64,000 nt of DNA from Candidatus Gastranaerophilales bacterium (GCA_944325315.1 CALVAA010000009.1:1-64000); one strand, 5' to 3'. Positions 9,030 through 18,530 are shown, counted from the first letter of the stretch. Notes: generated by a model from the sequence alone, not told the origin. Numbers and translations are program-made.

Positions 9030-9764
9030 GGTTTTGTTAATATCTTTTTGTTCAATTCCATAACCGAAAAGCGCAAAATCATATTTCACGGGATCATCTT
9101 TATCAAACTCTTTTAATTTTTCACTTAATTCCACAACAGCCCTAAAATCGTTTTGTTTGCGCACCAGAAGACCTAATTGTCTTGAAATTCTTGCAACATG
9201 AGTATCTAAGGGAATTAAAAGTTCACTTTTTTTAATACCCTTCCATATTCCAAAATCCACACAACCGTCTCTTACCATCCATCTTAAAAACATATTTAAT
9301 CTTTTAAGGGCAGATTTTGCATTTGGCTTTGTCACTAAAAAACAAAAACCGGAGCTTGAGTTATCGAAAGTATTACTATAAAAATAATTTATCACTCTTT
9401 TTAGACGGTTATTTTTCTCATAGAACAGTTCTTCAAGACTTGATTTATCTTCGACATACAACTTATTTAAAAGCCTTAAAAGCTCAATTAAGTCCTTGCT
9501 TTTTACAAACCTGTAGACAAAACCCGAAAGGTCATATTTCTTATAGTCACAAATAAGCTCGCTCGGGGTTTTTGCAATAAAAAAAAGATTTTCCAATTTT
9601 TTTATGAACATCTCTCTTTTCCCGAAAGCAAAAAGGGAAGATATAAATGCGGAAATTTCAATATCGGTTTTTTCTTTATATAAATGCGGAAATTTTATGG
9701 GATCATTTTTTATAAATTCTTCTGTTTCATATTTCAAAACAAGACTGTCCAATATTTTTTTCAT
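9015..9764 (-). CDS. TIGR02757/DUF2400 family protein
   Basis: This 249-residue protein matches the TIGR02757 family: LKRLNMFLRWMVRDG, then a pair of motifs LLIPLDTHVARISRQLGL and DDPVKYDFALFGYG. The family has a helical fold distantly resembling the HhH DNA glycosylases, but no activity has been established that I know of. It is the last gene of a minus-strand run with tadA, a histidine kinase, a response regulator and nfeD, overlapping tadA by four bases (ATGA-type coupling). Confidence 0.88.
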   Translation of the reverse strand: MKKILDSLVLKYETEEFIKNDPIKFPHLYKEKTDIEISAFISSLFAFGKREMFIKKLENLFFIAKTPSELICDYKKYDLSGFVYRFVKSKDLIELLRLLNKLYVEDKSSLEELFYEKNNRLKRVINYFYSNTFDNSSSGFCFLVTKPNAKSALKRLNMFLRWMVRDGCVDFGIWKGIKKSELLIPLDTHVARISRQLGLLVRKQNDFRAVVELSEKLKEFDKDDPVKYDFALFGYGIEQKDINKTLLIH

Positions 9765-10192
9765 CTGAGTTCCTTAAAAAAATCGTTTAGCAATTTGTCT
9801 CCGCATTCTTCTAAAATGCCGCCTTTTATATTAATTTTTGAATTTTTTATTTGAGCTAAATTAATTCTGCTCCCGGCAGCACCATAGTTTGTATCATATG
9901 AAGAAAAATAAAGATTTTTAAATCTGGCTGAAAGAATTGCCCACATGCACATTGGGCAAGGTTCTAGGGTTACATATATATCACAGTTATTCAGGATATA
10001 TGTGTTGAGTTTTTTTTGTGCATCTTTAATTGCGAGAATTTCTGCATGGGCAGTTAAATCAATGTCTTTTTCTTTGCGATTTGAACAAACAGAAAGAACA
10101 TTATTTTGATAAACTACAACAGCAGCCACAGGTACGTCGTATTTTATATTTTTTGCCTCATTCAGGGCGATTTGCATAAATTTTTTATACAT
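9761..10192 (-). CDS. tadA: tRNA-specific adenosine deaminase (TadA-like)
   Basis: TadA deaminates A34 of tRNA-Arg(ACG) to inosine. The 143-residue protein has the zinc motifs TAHAEILAI (His and catalytic Glu, about residues 48-56) and EPCPMCMWAIL (two Cys ligands, about 77-87), plus the TadA-typical D-x-N-x-GAAGS loop. A guanine deaminase or other nucleoside deaminase is the alternative, but the GAAGS segment favours TadA. Its start lies inside the end of the kinase gene (8-base overlap) and its end overlaps the next start, showing tight translational coupling. Confidence 0.9.
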   Translation of the reverse strand: MYKKFMQIALNEAKNIKYDVPVAAVVVYQNNVLSVCSNRKEKDIDLTAHAEILAIKDAQKKLNTYILNNCDIYVTLEPCPMCMWAILSARFKNLYFSSYDTNYGAAGSRINLAQIKNSKINIKGGILEECGDKLLNDFFKELR

Positions 10193-11828
10193 AATCCTTA
10201 AATTTTAAAACCATTTTAAATTCATCATCTATATGACATTCAAGATCTATATTCATACCTTTAGCTAAACCCTTAACAATATAAAGACCAAGCCCTGTGC
10301 CTCTTGTTGTTCTTGTTAACTTTGAATCCGCACGAATAAATTTTTCAAACAATTTTTCTTTTATATCGTCCGATATTTTTTCACATTTGTTGATAATTTC
10401 AACAACAGGCATTTTGCCTTCTAAGTATGTTTTTATTTTAATAGGATTATTATTAAGTGAATATTTTATTGCGTTATCCACAAGATTTAAAATTATTTGT
10501 TCTAATCTGTATTCATCCGCCCAAACCGGACCGATGTTTTTTTCAATATCACATTCAAATTGAACGCTGTCATTTGCAAGATACTCTAAAACAGAAGTAA
10601 TTGCATTTATAAGATCAACTTCTGTTATATTAAACTTTAATGAAAAACTATCAAGTTCCGGTATTACAAGTAAGTCCTCCACCATACCCGAAAGCCTCTG
10701 TGCTTGCTGTTTAATCACTTGCAAAGATTTAATCCTCATTGCTTCATCTACTACTATATCATTTCTCAAAAGTCGTGAAGTATAGCCGATTATGCTTGTG
10801 AGTGGGGTTCTGAATTCATGACTTGTAGCGCTTACAAGATTATCCCTAAATTCATTGAGCTTTTCAAGTTCAATATTTTTCTCTCTTAAATCTTTATATG
10901 AAACATTAATCTTATTTGCCATATAGTTGAATTCTTTAGCCAAAAATACTAATTCACTTGGCGTAAAAGCACTTTTTATCAAATGGATTTTTTTATCGTA
11001 ATTTCCTTTTGAAATAGCGGTAATTCCTTTGAACAGTTGTCTGATATTAATGTAAAGGTAAAATGTGTAAAGACCTGTCATTATGAAAATAAACAATGCA
11101 CCCAAACACAAAGAAAGGATAATTCTGTAACGTGCTTTTGTTATTGTTTTTGAAGTAACTTTCCTGGTTGTATCAACCACAACAAACCACTTTGGATTTT
11201 CAATTTCGTAATAAGCCTTTGGAGTATTTTTCATCTTACCGAACAGCGCCGCTTCTTTTATTTGTTTATGCATGTTTAACTCGCTAAGAATTTGATCTGC
11301 GCTGTTTTTATTTGCATTCGTTGCTAAAAGCTCTTTTGTTTTAGAATCGAATATATATATATTTCTACCTTTTTGGTTTTCTTTATTAATCAAAGCATCT
11401 ATAATATTTATGCTTATTTGCGCTCTAAGGTAATAATTTTTGTCACTTTCAATCGGGCTTATCAACGTAATAAAACCGTTTGTTGAATCAAACAGTTTGT
11501 TTGGAATCTTATCTTTTTTTATAATATCCATATTGACAAAAAGATTAGATTTAGACTCGATGTCATCAAAATATTGAATTTTTGCCATTGTATTCGGGAT
11601 ATATTCAAATCCTGATGCAATTTGGTTTAGTTGATCTTGCGAAAAGTTGACATACTTTTCAACAGTGTCTCCTATAAACTGAGCCATTAAAGTTGCATTG
11701 TTTGCAAGCTCTAATCGGACACTCTGTTGAGAAACATTAGATATAATAAAACCCATTGTAATAAAAGGAATAATTACAGCTAAAACAAGTACTATTATTA
11801 TCTGTTCAACTATCTTTAACCTTTTCAT
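10185..11828 (-). CDS. Membrane sensor histidine kinase (HAMP-HisKA-HATPase)
   Basis: This 547-residue kinase has TM1 at about residues 10-32, a 200-residue extracytoplasmic sensor region, and TM2 at about 233-255. A HAMP linker follows, then HisKA with the phospho-acceptor in SHEFRTPLTSIIGY (His about 337), and a HATPase domain with N box (LNLVDNAIKYS), G1 (EKISDDIKEKLFEKF region) and G2 (TRGTGLGLYIVK). The sensor region probably folds as a dCache/PAS-like domain, but I cannot name a ligand. It follows the OmpR-type regulator by two bases, its likely partner. Confidence 0.95.
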   Translation of the reverse strand: MKRLKIVEQIIIVLVLAVIIPFITMGFIISNVSQQSVRLELANNATLMAQFIGDTVEKYVNFSQDQLNQIASGFEYIPNTMAKIQYFDDIESKSNLFVNMDIIKKDKIPNKLFDSTNGFITLISPIESDKNYYLRAQISINIIDALINKENQKGRNIYIFDSKTKELLATNANKNSADQILSELNMHKQIKEAALFGKMKNTPKAYYEIENPKWFVVVDTTRKVTSKTITKARYRIILSLCLGALFIFIMTGLYTFYLYINIRQLFKGITAISKGNYDKKIHLIKSAFTPSELVFLAKEFNYMANKINVSYKDLREKNIELEKLNEFRDNLVSATSHEFRTPLTSIIGYTSRLLRNDIVVDEAMRIKSLQVIKQQAQRLSGMVEDLLVIPELDSFSLKFNITEVDLINAITSVLEYLANDSVQFECDIEKNIGPVWADEYRLEQIILNLVDNAIKYSLNNNPIKIKTYLEGKMPVVEIINKCEKISDDIKEKLFEKFIRADSKLTRTTRGTGLGLYIVKGLAKGMNIDLECHIDDEFKMVLKFKDYV

Positions 11829-11830
11829 AC

Positions 11831-12547
11831 TTATTCATCCAAAACCCCAAAAGGAGTAAGCTTGTAGCCAACATTAACAACCGTATGAAGATATTTAGGT
11901 TCTCTTGTATTAATTTCAATTTTTTGCCTCAATCCTCCGACATGTACTCTGACCATTCTGACATCTTCATCACTTCCGTATCCCCAAACTTCATCCAGCA
12001 GTGTTGCAAGAGTAACGGGTGAATTTATATGCTGCATCATACAGTATAAGATTTCAAATTCAGTCGGGGTAAGTTTTACTTTTCTGTCTTGTATCATAGC
12101 TTCAAGACTGTCAGGCAGTATTTCAATATCACCAGCTCTTAATACTTCTTTTGAATTTTGTTCCTGGTTGCCTTCACCCCTTCTTAAAAGAGCTCTTATT
12201 CTAAGCAAGACTTCCTGAATTTCAAACGGTTTAATAAGATAATCATCAGCCCCGCAATCAAATCCTTGGGTTTTATCTTCAATTGTTCCTTTTGCGGTCA
12301 ATAAAAGAACAGGAACATTGGGTTTTGCTATTCTTATATTTTTACATACATCATACCCGTTCATTTTGGGCATCATAACATCTAACAAAATTAAATCATA
12401 ATTATTCTCAAGAGCTTTTTTGAGTCCTTCCTGCCCGTCTTGAGCAGTGTCTGTTATATAGCCACTATGGGAAATATCAAACGATAAAAGTTCTCTGATT
12501 TGTTTGTCGTCGTCAACAATTAAAAGTCTTTTGTTATTTTTTTGCAT
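11831..12547 (-). CDS. OmpR/PhoB-type response regulator
   Basis: This 238-residue regulator has a receiver domain (acidic DDDKQ, phospho-acceptor Asp in DLILLDVMMP at about 55, Thr in LLTAKG, Lys in YLIKPF) and a winged-helix DNA-binding domain. The recognition helix lies in DVRMVRVHVGGLRQKIE and the wing ends VVNVGYKLTPFG. The C-terminal domain resembles those of cyanobacterial OmpR-family regulators. It is immediately upstream of the histidine kinase (two-base gap) and starts inside the end of nfeD (14-base overlap). Confidence 0.95.
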   Translation of the reverse strand: MQKNNKRLLIVDDDKQIRELLSFDISHSGYITDTAQDGQEGLKKALENNYDLILLDVMMPKMNGYDVCKNIRIAKPNVPVLLLTAKGTIEDKTQGFDCGADDYLIKPFEIQEVLLRIRALLRRGEGNQEQNSKEVLRAGDIEILPDSLEAMIQDRKVKLTPTEFEILYCMMQHINSPVTLATLLDEVWGYGSDEDVRMVRVHVGGLRQKIEINTREPKYLHTVVNVGYKLTPFGVLDE

Positions 12548-12983
12548 AACTTACCGCCTTCACATTCATTATAAGGTTTTCTCTTGAGACAATTTCAACC
12601 TTTGAGCCTGCTTTAATTTCTCTGTCATCAATACTTTTTGCCTGCCAAAGTTTATTTTGATATTCAATATACCCTATGCCATCTATGGAAAGAGTTTTTC
12701 CTATATCTTTTTTTACATTTGCAATTTTACCCTCACAATCACTCAAGGAATTCATTTTTTCAAGCTCATTTTTTTCTCTTTTTAATATGATGTTAATTAA
12801 ACAGTAAAAAACAATAAAAAAGACAGGTAAAGCTATAAGCTCTATATAAAAAACATTTTCAAATTTATATGCAACAATAGCCAAAAACAAAAACGAAGCC
12901 GCCATAGAAAGTTTTACAGGGTTTGATTTTTTAATTTCCATAAAAAGAAAAATTATTCCCAAAAGAGTCCAAAAAAAATACAT
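12534..12983 (-). CDS. nfeD: NfeD-like membrane protein
   Basis: This 149-residue protein has three or four hydrophobic segments in residues 1-70 and a C-terminal OB-fold-like domain (about 85-145). The OB domain carries the typical pattern CEGKIANVKKDIGKTLSIDG ... IGYIEYQNKLWQAKS ... AGSKVEIVSREN. NfeD proteins usually pair with stomatin/SPFH proteins in membrane quality control; no SPFH gene is visible here. It is the promoter-proximal gene of a five-gene overlapping minus-strand run (nfeD, response regulator, kinase, tadA, DUF2400). Its ATG has an AAGG Shine-Dalgarno. Confidence 0.85.
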   Translation of the reverse strand: MYFFWTLLGIIFLFMEIKKSNPVKLSMAASFLFLAIVAYKFENVFYIELIALPVFFIVFYCLINIILKREKNELEKMNSLSDCEGKIANVKKDIGKTLSIDGIGYIEYQNKLWQAKSIDDREIKAGSKVEIVSRENLIMNVKAVSYAKK

Positions 12984-13043
12984 ACATCAACCTTATAAAC
13001 TTATAAAATAATTATAATTTTTTAAAAAAACTATGTCAAACTA

Positions 13044-13871
13044 CTATTTTTGTTTTTTGTTTTTCTTTTTTGCTTCACCGACTTTTAAAAAGTCAACAAT
13101 TACAATCTCGGGTTTGCAATTAAACCTTATAGGAATTGTGCTTGTACCCAACCCCCTTGAGATTATCATAGGATTGTGCGAAAAAGTAATTAAACCGCTT
13201 GCAAATTTAGCTCCGAATTTAGAAGGCACAAATACCGGAGGAGAATAAGGAACTACAAATTGGCCGCCATGGGTATGTCCTGCAAATATCATTGAAACAT
13301 CATCCAGTACATTGTAGTAAATATCCGGATTATGCGTAATTAGAATCCTGGGAGATTTGGTCCTGTATAAAGCGCGCTGAATATTATTTCTTCCGGTAGA
13401 AATATCAGCAAGGCCGGCTATATCCACATATCTTCCTTTTACAATTCTTCTTATACTTGAATTATCCAATACACGAATACCTTTGTTTTTTAAATTATCT
13501 GAAATATCTTTTCCGTTTGAAAGCCAATCTGTTTCTCCTAACACAGCATAAGTAGGTGCACTTATAAGACTAAGTTTTGAAGCTGCTATTTCCATATCCA
13601 TTGTATTAGAATAGTTTCCGTCTTTTGCAAAGTCACCACCTAAAAGCACAATATCCGGTTTTTGGGCGTTAGTAAGCCGAACAATATTATCAAGTCTTTT
13701 GTAGTCACGCTTTTTTAAATGAAAATCACTCAAAAAAGCCACTCTGATACCTTGAAGCGCATTGTTTTCTATCTCATAATTTGTAACCTGCAACAAATTT
13801 GGTTCTATAAAAACGCTTCTTATAACCAAATACAAAAATAATGCAATTAATACCATCATTGGTTTAGTCAT
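13044..13871 (-). CDS. Membrane-anchored calcineurin-like metallophosphoesterase with an altered GNHE motif
   Basis: The 275-residue protein has a hydrophobic N-terminus (about residues 4-20) and the YkuE/YaeI-type motif series: FLSDFHLKKRD (D-x-H), LLGGDFAKDG (GD), ILITHNPD and FAGHTHGGQ. These would bind two metal ions and hydrolyse phosphoesters such as UDP-sugars or phospholipids in known relatives. The usual GNH(D/E) motif is replaced by LGETDWLSNG, so the Asn ligand and His acid are changed to Glu and Thr. Activity may therefore be altered. A Lys-rich tail ends the protein. It is separate from nfeD by 60 bp and divergent from the dGTPase gene. Confidence 0.85.
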   Translation of the reverse strand: MTKPMMVLIALFLYLVIRSVFIEPNLLQVTNYEIENNALQGIRVAFLSDFHLKKRDYKRLDNIVRLTNAQKPDIVLLGGDFAKDGNYSNTMDMEIAASKLSLISAPTYAVLGETDWLSNGKDISDNLKNKGIRVLDNSSIRRIVKGRYVDIAGLADISTGRNNIQRALYRTKSPRILITHNPDIYYNVLDDVSMIFAGHTHGGQFVVPYSPPVFVPSKFGAKFASGLITFSHNPMIISRGLGTSTIPIRFNCKPEIVIVDFLKVGEAKKKNKKQK

Positions 13872-13973
13872 AAGACAATTTTATCACTTTAATAAAATAA
13901 AATACATATATGATTCAAAAATCAATAAAATTACGTATAATAATCACAGACAATTTAAAAAGTACATAAAACA

Positions 13974-15215
13974 ATGGAAAAAACATTAACCAAACCTTTT
14001 GAAAACTACGCCATAAATGAGTCCAGCGATAAATGGATTCATTCCGTTACAAGGCTTTCACCGCTTTCACACAAAGAATTCGATATAAGAACTGAATTTG
14101 ACAGAGATAACACAAGAATACTCCACTCCAGTGCATACAGAAGACTAAAACACAAAACACAAGTGTTTTTTGCAACAAATAATGATCATGTTTGTACAAG
14201 AATCGAACATGTAGGACATGTTGCAAGTATTTCAAAAACAATATCAAAAGCTCTCGGCTTAAATGACACATTAGCTGAAACCATAGCATTGGGACATGAT
14301 TTAGGGCATAGCCCTTTTGGACATCACGGAGAAAAGATTATTGAAAAAATAATGGAAAAAAACGGATTTGAAAAAAAATTCTGGCATGAAAAAAACTCTC
14401 TAAGATTTATTGACTATATAGAAACGCTTCCTAACTATAGCGGCTATAAAGAAAACCTGAATCTTACATATGCCGTTAGAGACGGAATTGTTTGTCATTG
14501 CGGAGAGACAAACGAAAATTGTATTAAACCGAGAGATGAATATATTGATCTTGAAAAAATAGAAAAAGGGAAGCAAATGCCTTATACTTATGAAGGTTGT
14601 GTTGTTAAAATTTCAGACAAGATTGCATACCTCGGGCGTGATATAGCTGATGCATACAATTATAAATTTTTTGATAAAGAAGATATGATAACCCTGAAAC
14701 AAATGACTCAGGAACTTGTTAAAAAGAAGATTAAGTTTAAAGATGTCAACACTTCTTCTCTAATACATGAATTTATTGTAAATTTATGCAAAAATTCCAA
14801 TCCGCAAACAGGTCTTGCCTTTTCTTGCGAATATTATGATATGATGAAAAAAATTAAGCGTTTTAACTATGAAAAAATTTATTCCAATAAACGTTTCAAA
14901 CCCTTCATGAACTACGCCAAAGTTGTAATAAATTCAATATTTGATTATTTAAAAGACAATTTTGACTCCAAAAACACTATAACAAAACTGATGAAATACG
15001 CAAAATTTTATCCTACCTGTGCAACAGATTTTTCTGATTGGCTTATAAAGTATTCAAATATCGATGAAAAAACTCACAAAAACAGAAAGTACAGAAACAA
15101 AATTATATACGATATTCAAAACGAAAAAGACTATATTCAGGCAATTATAGACTATATTTCAGGCATGAGCGATACTTATGCCATAAAAATATTTAAAGAG
15201 CTAACCGAATTTTAA
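13974..15215 (+). CDS. dgt: dGTPase-like HD-domain triphosphohydrolase
   Basis: The 413-residue protein has the dGTPase N-terminal motif DRDNTRILHSSAYRRLKHKT, the metal His in RIEHVGHVASISK, and the HD pair in ALGHDLGHSPFGHHGE. Further signatures are AVRDGIVCHCGE and VVKISDKIAYLGRDIADAY. The family cleaves dGTP, or several dNTPs in type-2/3 members, to deoxynucleoside and triphosphate. The length is closest to the shorter bacterial dNTPase-like group. No clear Shine-Dalgarno precedes the ATG; TATAAT at 13935 is a possible -10. It converges with bioA. Confidence 0.92.
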   Translation: MEKTLTKPFENYAINESSDKWIHSVTRLSPLSHKEFDIRTEFDRDNTRILHSSAYRRLKHKTQVFFATNNDHVCTRIEHVGHVASISKTISKALGLNDTLAETIALGHDLGHSPFGHHGEKIIEKIMEKNGFEKKFWHEKNSLRFIDYIETLPNYSGYKENLNLTYAVRDGIVCHCGETNENCIKPRDEYIDLEKIEKGKQMPYTYEGCVVKISDKIAYLGRDIADAYNYKFFDKEDMITLKQMTQELVKKKIKFKDVNTSSLIHEFIVNLCKNSNPQTGLAFSCEYYDMMKKIKRFNYEKIYSNKRFKPFMNYAKVVINSIFDYLKDNFDSKNTITKLMKYAKFYPTCATDFSDWLIKYSNIDEKTHKNRKYRNKIIYDIQNEKDYIQAIIDYISGMSDTYAIKIFKELTEF

Positions 15216-15235
15216 AAAGAATATACACTGTTGGC

Positions 15236-16594
15236 TTAAACTTCATTCAATACTTCACAAGTGCAATCCCTTGCAATTTTTACAACATAGTCTATATCTT
15301 CTTTGTTAATTATTAAAGGAGGATTAAAGTATATAACATCCCCCAAAGGACGAAGCAGGACACCTTTTTTAAGGGCTTTTTTATATATTTGATATCCTAT
15401 TCTTAATTTCGCATCGAAAGGTATTTTTTTACTCTTGTCCTTTACGATTTCGATTGCGTTAATTAACCCGATGGATCGAACTTCGCCTGTATTTTTAATA
15501 TTTAAAAAGTTTTCCTTAATAAGTTTGTTAAAATAAGGAGCAGCTTCTATTATATGCTGTTGAATATCACCTTTTTCCAGAATATCCAGCACGCCAAGAG
15601 CACAACTTGCACCCAAAGGGTTTCCGGCGTAGGTATGAGAGTGCATAAATGCTTTATGGTTATTATAATCATCATAAAAAGCATTATATATTTCATTGGT
15701 GGTAATAACTGCAGCCATAGGCATATATCCGCCGGTTAATCCTTTTGAAAGACACATTATATCAGGTGAAATATCCGCATGATTGCAGGCAAACATCTTG
15801 CCTGTTCTGTAAAAACCCGTTGCGATTTCATCTGCTATTAATAAAACATTATATTCATCGCAAATTTTTCTTAGTTTTTTCAAATACAAAGAAGGATATA
15901 TTTTCATGCCTGCACTTCCTTGCAAAAGAGGTTCAATAATTATTGCAGCAGTTTCAGAGCCAAACCTTTCAAATTGTCTTTGGCAGTCAATAAAACACTC
16001 ACAATTGCAATTATCTCTTGTTTTATCAAACGGGCAGCGAAAACAATCAGGCGCTTTTATTCTTATAAAATCCATTAAAATCGGTTTATAAATTTTCGTA
16101 TACAAATCACAATCGCCTGCCGATAATGCTGCTATAGTTTCTCCGTGGTAAGCGTCAGTTAGAGCCATAAATCGTGTTTTTTGCGGTTGATTTATCTGTT
16201 GAAAATATTGAAAAGACATCTTAAGAGACATTTCAACAGCAGATGAGCCGTTATCCGAAAAGTTAAATTTATTTAATCCGGAAGGCAGGAGTTTTGACAG
16301 CCTGATACAAAGTTCAATTATTCCTTTGTGGGAAAAATTTGCAAATATAACATGTTCTAAAGTGTCAGCTTGTTTTTTTAAACGGTTTGATATTACAGGA
16401 TTGCAATGCCCCAAAAGATTGCACCACCAAGAACTTACAACATCCTTATAACATTTTCCGTTTATATCGTATAAATTTATTCCCATGCCCTTCTCAACTA
16501 TAATAGGAGGAAGTGACATATAGTCTTTCATTTGAGAACAGGGATGCCAGATATAGTTTAAATCTTCCTTTTGCCAATCAATTTCTTTATTCAT
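15236..16594 (-). CDS. bioA: Adenosylmethionine-8-amino-7-oxononanoate aminotransferase
   Basis: BioA makes 7,8-diaminopelargonic acid in biotin synthesis. The 452-residue class III PLP aminotransferase begins with the typical IWHPCSQMKDY and has VSSWWCNLLGH, LLIADEIATGFYRTG and the PLP Lys in CLSKGLTGGYMP (about residue 284), then HSHTYAGNPLG. Residues about 183-203 hold an insertion with six Cys (C, +3, +9, +2, +2, +4 spacing), which could bind a metal. BioK (lysine-dependent) is an alternative. No other biotin genes are in the window. It follows xer by 22 bp but has an extended -10 six bases before its ATG. Confidence 0.93.
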   Translation of the reverse strand: MNKEIDWQKEDLNYIWHPCSQMKDYMSLPPIIVEKGMGINLYDINGKCYKDVVSSWWCNLLGHCNPVISNRLKKQADTLEHVIFANFSHKGIIELCIRLSKLLPSGLNKFNFSDNGSSAVEMSLKMSFQYFQQINQPQKTRFMALTDAYHGETIAALSAGDCDLYTKIYKPILMDFIRIKAPDCFRCPFDKTRDNCNCECFIDCQRQFERFGSETAAIIIEPLLQGSAGMKIYPSLYLKKLRKICDEYNVLLIADEIATGFYRTGKMFACNHADISPDIMCLSKGLTGGYMPMAAVITTNEIYNAFYDDYNNHKAFMHSHTYAGNPLGASCALGVLDILEKGDIQQHIIEAAPYFNKLIKENFLNIKNTGEVRSIGLINAIEIVKDKSKKIPFDAKLRIGYQIYKKALKKGVLLRPLGDVIYFNPPLIINKEDIDYVVKIARDCTCEVLNEV

Positions 16595-16600
16595 AAAATA

Positions 16601-16609
16601 ATTTTAACA
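16601..16609 (-). promoter_or_regulatory. Extended -10 box directly before bioA
   Basis: On the minus strand TGTTAAAAT lies six bases before the bioA ATG, with no Shine-Dalgarno between them. This fits a leaderless transcript. Confidence 0.45.
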
Positions 16610-16616
16610 CCAAATT

Positions 16617-17516
16617 TTATTTGTTAATTCTAAAATACACTTCCCTTAGGGTTTTTTTGCTGATGTGCGTATAAAGTTGCGTTGTTACTATGCTTGCATG
16701 TCCCAAAAGCTCTTGGACCACCCTTAAATCCGCACCATTTTCCAAAAGATGCGTTGCATAGCTGTGCCTTAGAGTGTGCGGCGATATATTTTTTCCTAAA
16801 AATTCTCCTTGTTTTTTTATAATTTTATATATTTTTTGACGTGAAAAATTACGCCCCTTATCATCCAGTAAAAATTTTTTATTTTCGCCGTATTTTAATT
16901 CAATTATTTTTCTTTTTTTTAAATATTTTTTTATAATTTCAACACAATATTCATTAATAGGAACAACTCTTTCTTTTGAGCCTTTCCCAAACACTTTAAG
17001 CATTCTTTGGTTTAAATCAATATTTTTTATCTCTAAACCAACAAGCTCGCTTACTCTGATACCTGCTGAATATAATAGTTCTATTACTGTTAATTCGGGT
17101 AAGGACAGTTTATTTTTTAGTATTTTATCAATCTCTGAAACACTTAAAACCTTTGGAAGTTTTTTTGCTGTTTTCGGACAAACAACAGATAAACTTGGAT
17201 TTTTAGCTATCTGTCTTTTATAACAAATATATTTAAAAAAACCTTTTATTGATGCTATCTTTCTAACTACGCTTGCAGGGTTAAACTCTTGTTTAATTAA
17301 ATATTTGTTATATTGCGAAAAATGTTTCCTTGTAATTTCAGCTAAAGATTTAATTTCAAAATTTGCCTCCAAAAAATCAAAAAAAGACACCAAATCACTT
17401 TGATAAGCTTTAATTGTGTTATCTGAAAGTCCTTTTTCAACCTCAAGGTAAGTAAGATAGTTTGAAATATTAAAATTTATTTGTTCGGTTATGTTGTTTT
17501 CTAATTCAAATTCCAA
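16617..17516 (-). CDS. Tyrosine recombinase, XerC/XerD type
   Basis: This 299-residue protein has an N-terminal SAM-like core-binding domain (YLTYLEVEKGLSDNTIKAY) and a C-terminal catalytic domain with the full set of residues: Arg in LYSAGIRVSELVGL, Lys in GKGSKERVVPI, His-x-x-Arg in HTLRHSYATHLLENGA, His in LLGHASIVTTQ and the nucleophile Tyr in QLYTHISK. The length and motifs fit the chromosome-dimer-resolving Xer family better than phage integrases. The start is TTG at 17516, with GGAGG about 10 bases upstream. It lies between a histidine kinase and bioA on the same strand. Confidence 0.9.
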   Translation of the reverse strand: MEFELENNITEQINFNISNYLTYLEVEKGLSDNTIKAYQSDLVSFFDFLEANFEIKSLAEITRKHFSQYNKYLIKQEFNPASVVRKIASIKGFFKYICYKRQIAKNPSLSVVCPKTAKKLPKVLSVSEIDKILKNKLSLPELTVIELLYSAGIRVSELVGLEIKNIDLNQRMLKVFGKGSKERVVPINEYCVEIIKKYLKKRKIIELKYGENKKFLLDDKGRNFSRQKIYKIIKKQGEFLGKNISPHTLRHSYATHLLENGADLRVVQELLGHASIVTTQLYTHISKKTLREVYFRINK

Positions 17517-17555
17517 TTAAACAGTGCCTCCGAACTAATTTTAATACATTTTTTC

Positions 17556-18530
17556 TTAATTTGGAAGATATAAGGAAAACTTAGCTCCTTTATCTTTTGT
17601 ATTTTCAGCAACCAATTTCCCCTTGTGTCTATCTGCGATTTTGTTAGCAATATACAATCCTAAGCCTACACCAATATTAGAGTATTTTTTAGATGAGCTA
17701 TAATATTTTTGAAAAAGTTTATTTATCTCATCATCCTTTATGCCGTCTCCCTCATCCGTAATTGAAATTATTGTAAAGGAAGGTTTTATTTCTATATCAA
17801 TATAAATATTTTTTGAATTTTTTCCATAAAAAATTGCATTTGAAATTAAATTAACTATTGCACGCTTAATTAGAAATGCATCTGCTTTTATGAATATATT
17901 TTCGGTTTTATTAAAAATAATTTCTTTGTTTTTTACTTTTAGTATGCTTCTGTTTTGCTCTGTTATCTCCAGAATCAAATTTGTAATATTTATTTTTTCA
18001 GGGTTAAAATCAATCTCTTGTGTATCAATTTTATGTGCATCCAGCAAATTTACAACAAGATTTTTTAAATCATTGTTTGATACTTTAAGATTTTTAATCG
18101 CATTTCTTTGATCTTCCGTAATTTTTCCGAAATTACCGTTCAAAAATAAATCATAGGTATTATCTTGAGCAATAATAGGCACTTTAAGATCATGGGCTAA
18201 ACTTGATACAAAATCTTGTTTTAAATTTTGAGTTTGTTTTTGTTTTTCGATGTACTCATTTATCATTTTATCTCTGTCTATTATACTTTCCAAAAGCGCA
18301 TTAGTGTTTTTGGAAAGCTGAACGGTTAAAGCATCAACGCCCATATCGCATTTAGAGTTAAGATTTCCGTATCTTGCAGATACTATCAGATTCAAATAAT
18401 TGTATAAATATTTATATAATTTTTGATACTTGATTGTAAGTTTTGTATATTTGATTACTAAAATAAAGGCCAATACAACAATTAATACGGTTATTATAAG
18501 AGTAATCAGAAGAAAAATCGGTTTTATCAT
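17556..18530 (-). CDS. Membrane sensor histidine kinase
   Basis: The 324-residue kinase has one N-terminal membrane segment (about residues 5-27), a short linker, and a HisKA domain with SLAHDLKVPIIAQDN (His about 113). The HATPase domain has N box (NLISNAIFYG), G1 (DEGDGI) and G2 (GVGLGLYIANK). There is almost no periplasmic domain, so it likely senses a cytoplasmic or membrane signal. No response regulator is adjacent. Its start overlaps the end of the TPR gene by four bases, suggesting that the TPR protein works with it. Confidence 0.93.
   Translation of the reverse strand: MIKPIFLLITLIITVLIVVLAFILVIKYTKLTIKYQKLYKYLYNYLNLIVSARYGNLNSKCDMGVDALTVQLSKNTNALLESIIDRDKMINEYIEKQKQTQNLKQDFVSSLAHDLKVPIIAQDNTYDLFLNGNFGKITEDQRNAIKNLKVSNNDLKNLVVNLLDAHKIDTQEIDFNPEKINITNLILEITEQNRSILKVKNKEIIFNKTENIFIKADAFLIKRAIVNLISNAIFYGKNSKNIYIDIEIKPSFTIISITDEGDGIKDDEINKLFQKYYSSSKKYSNIGVGLGLYIANKIADRHKGKLVAENTKDKGAKFSLYLPN

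Noticed and set aside
16617-17516. Tyrosine recombinase as the integrase of the tRNA-Val patch
   Set aside because: Its motifs and operon position fit housekeeping Xer proteins, and it lies 3.4 kb outside the repeat-bounded segment.
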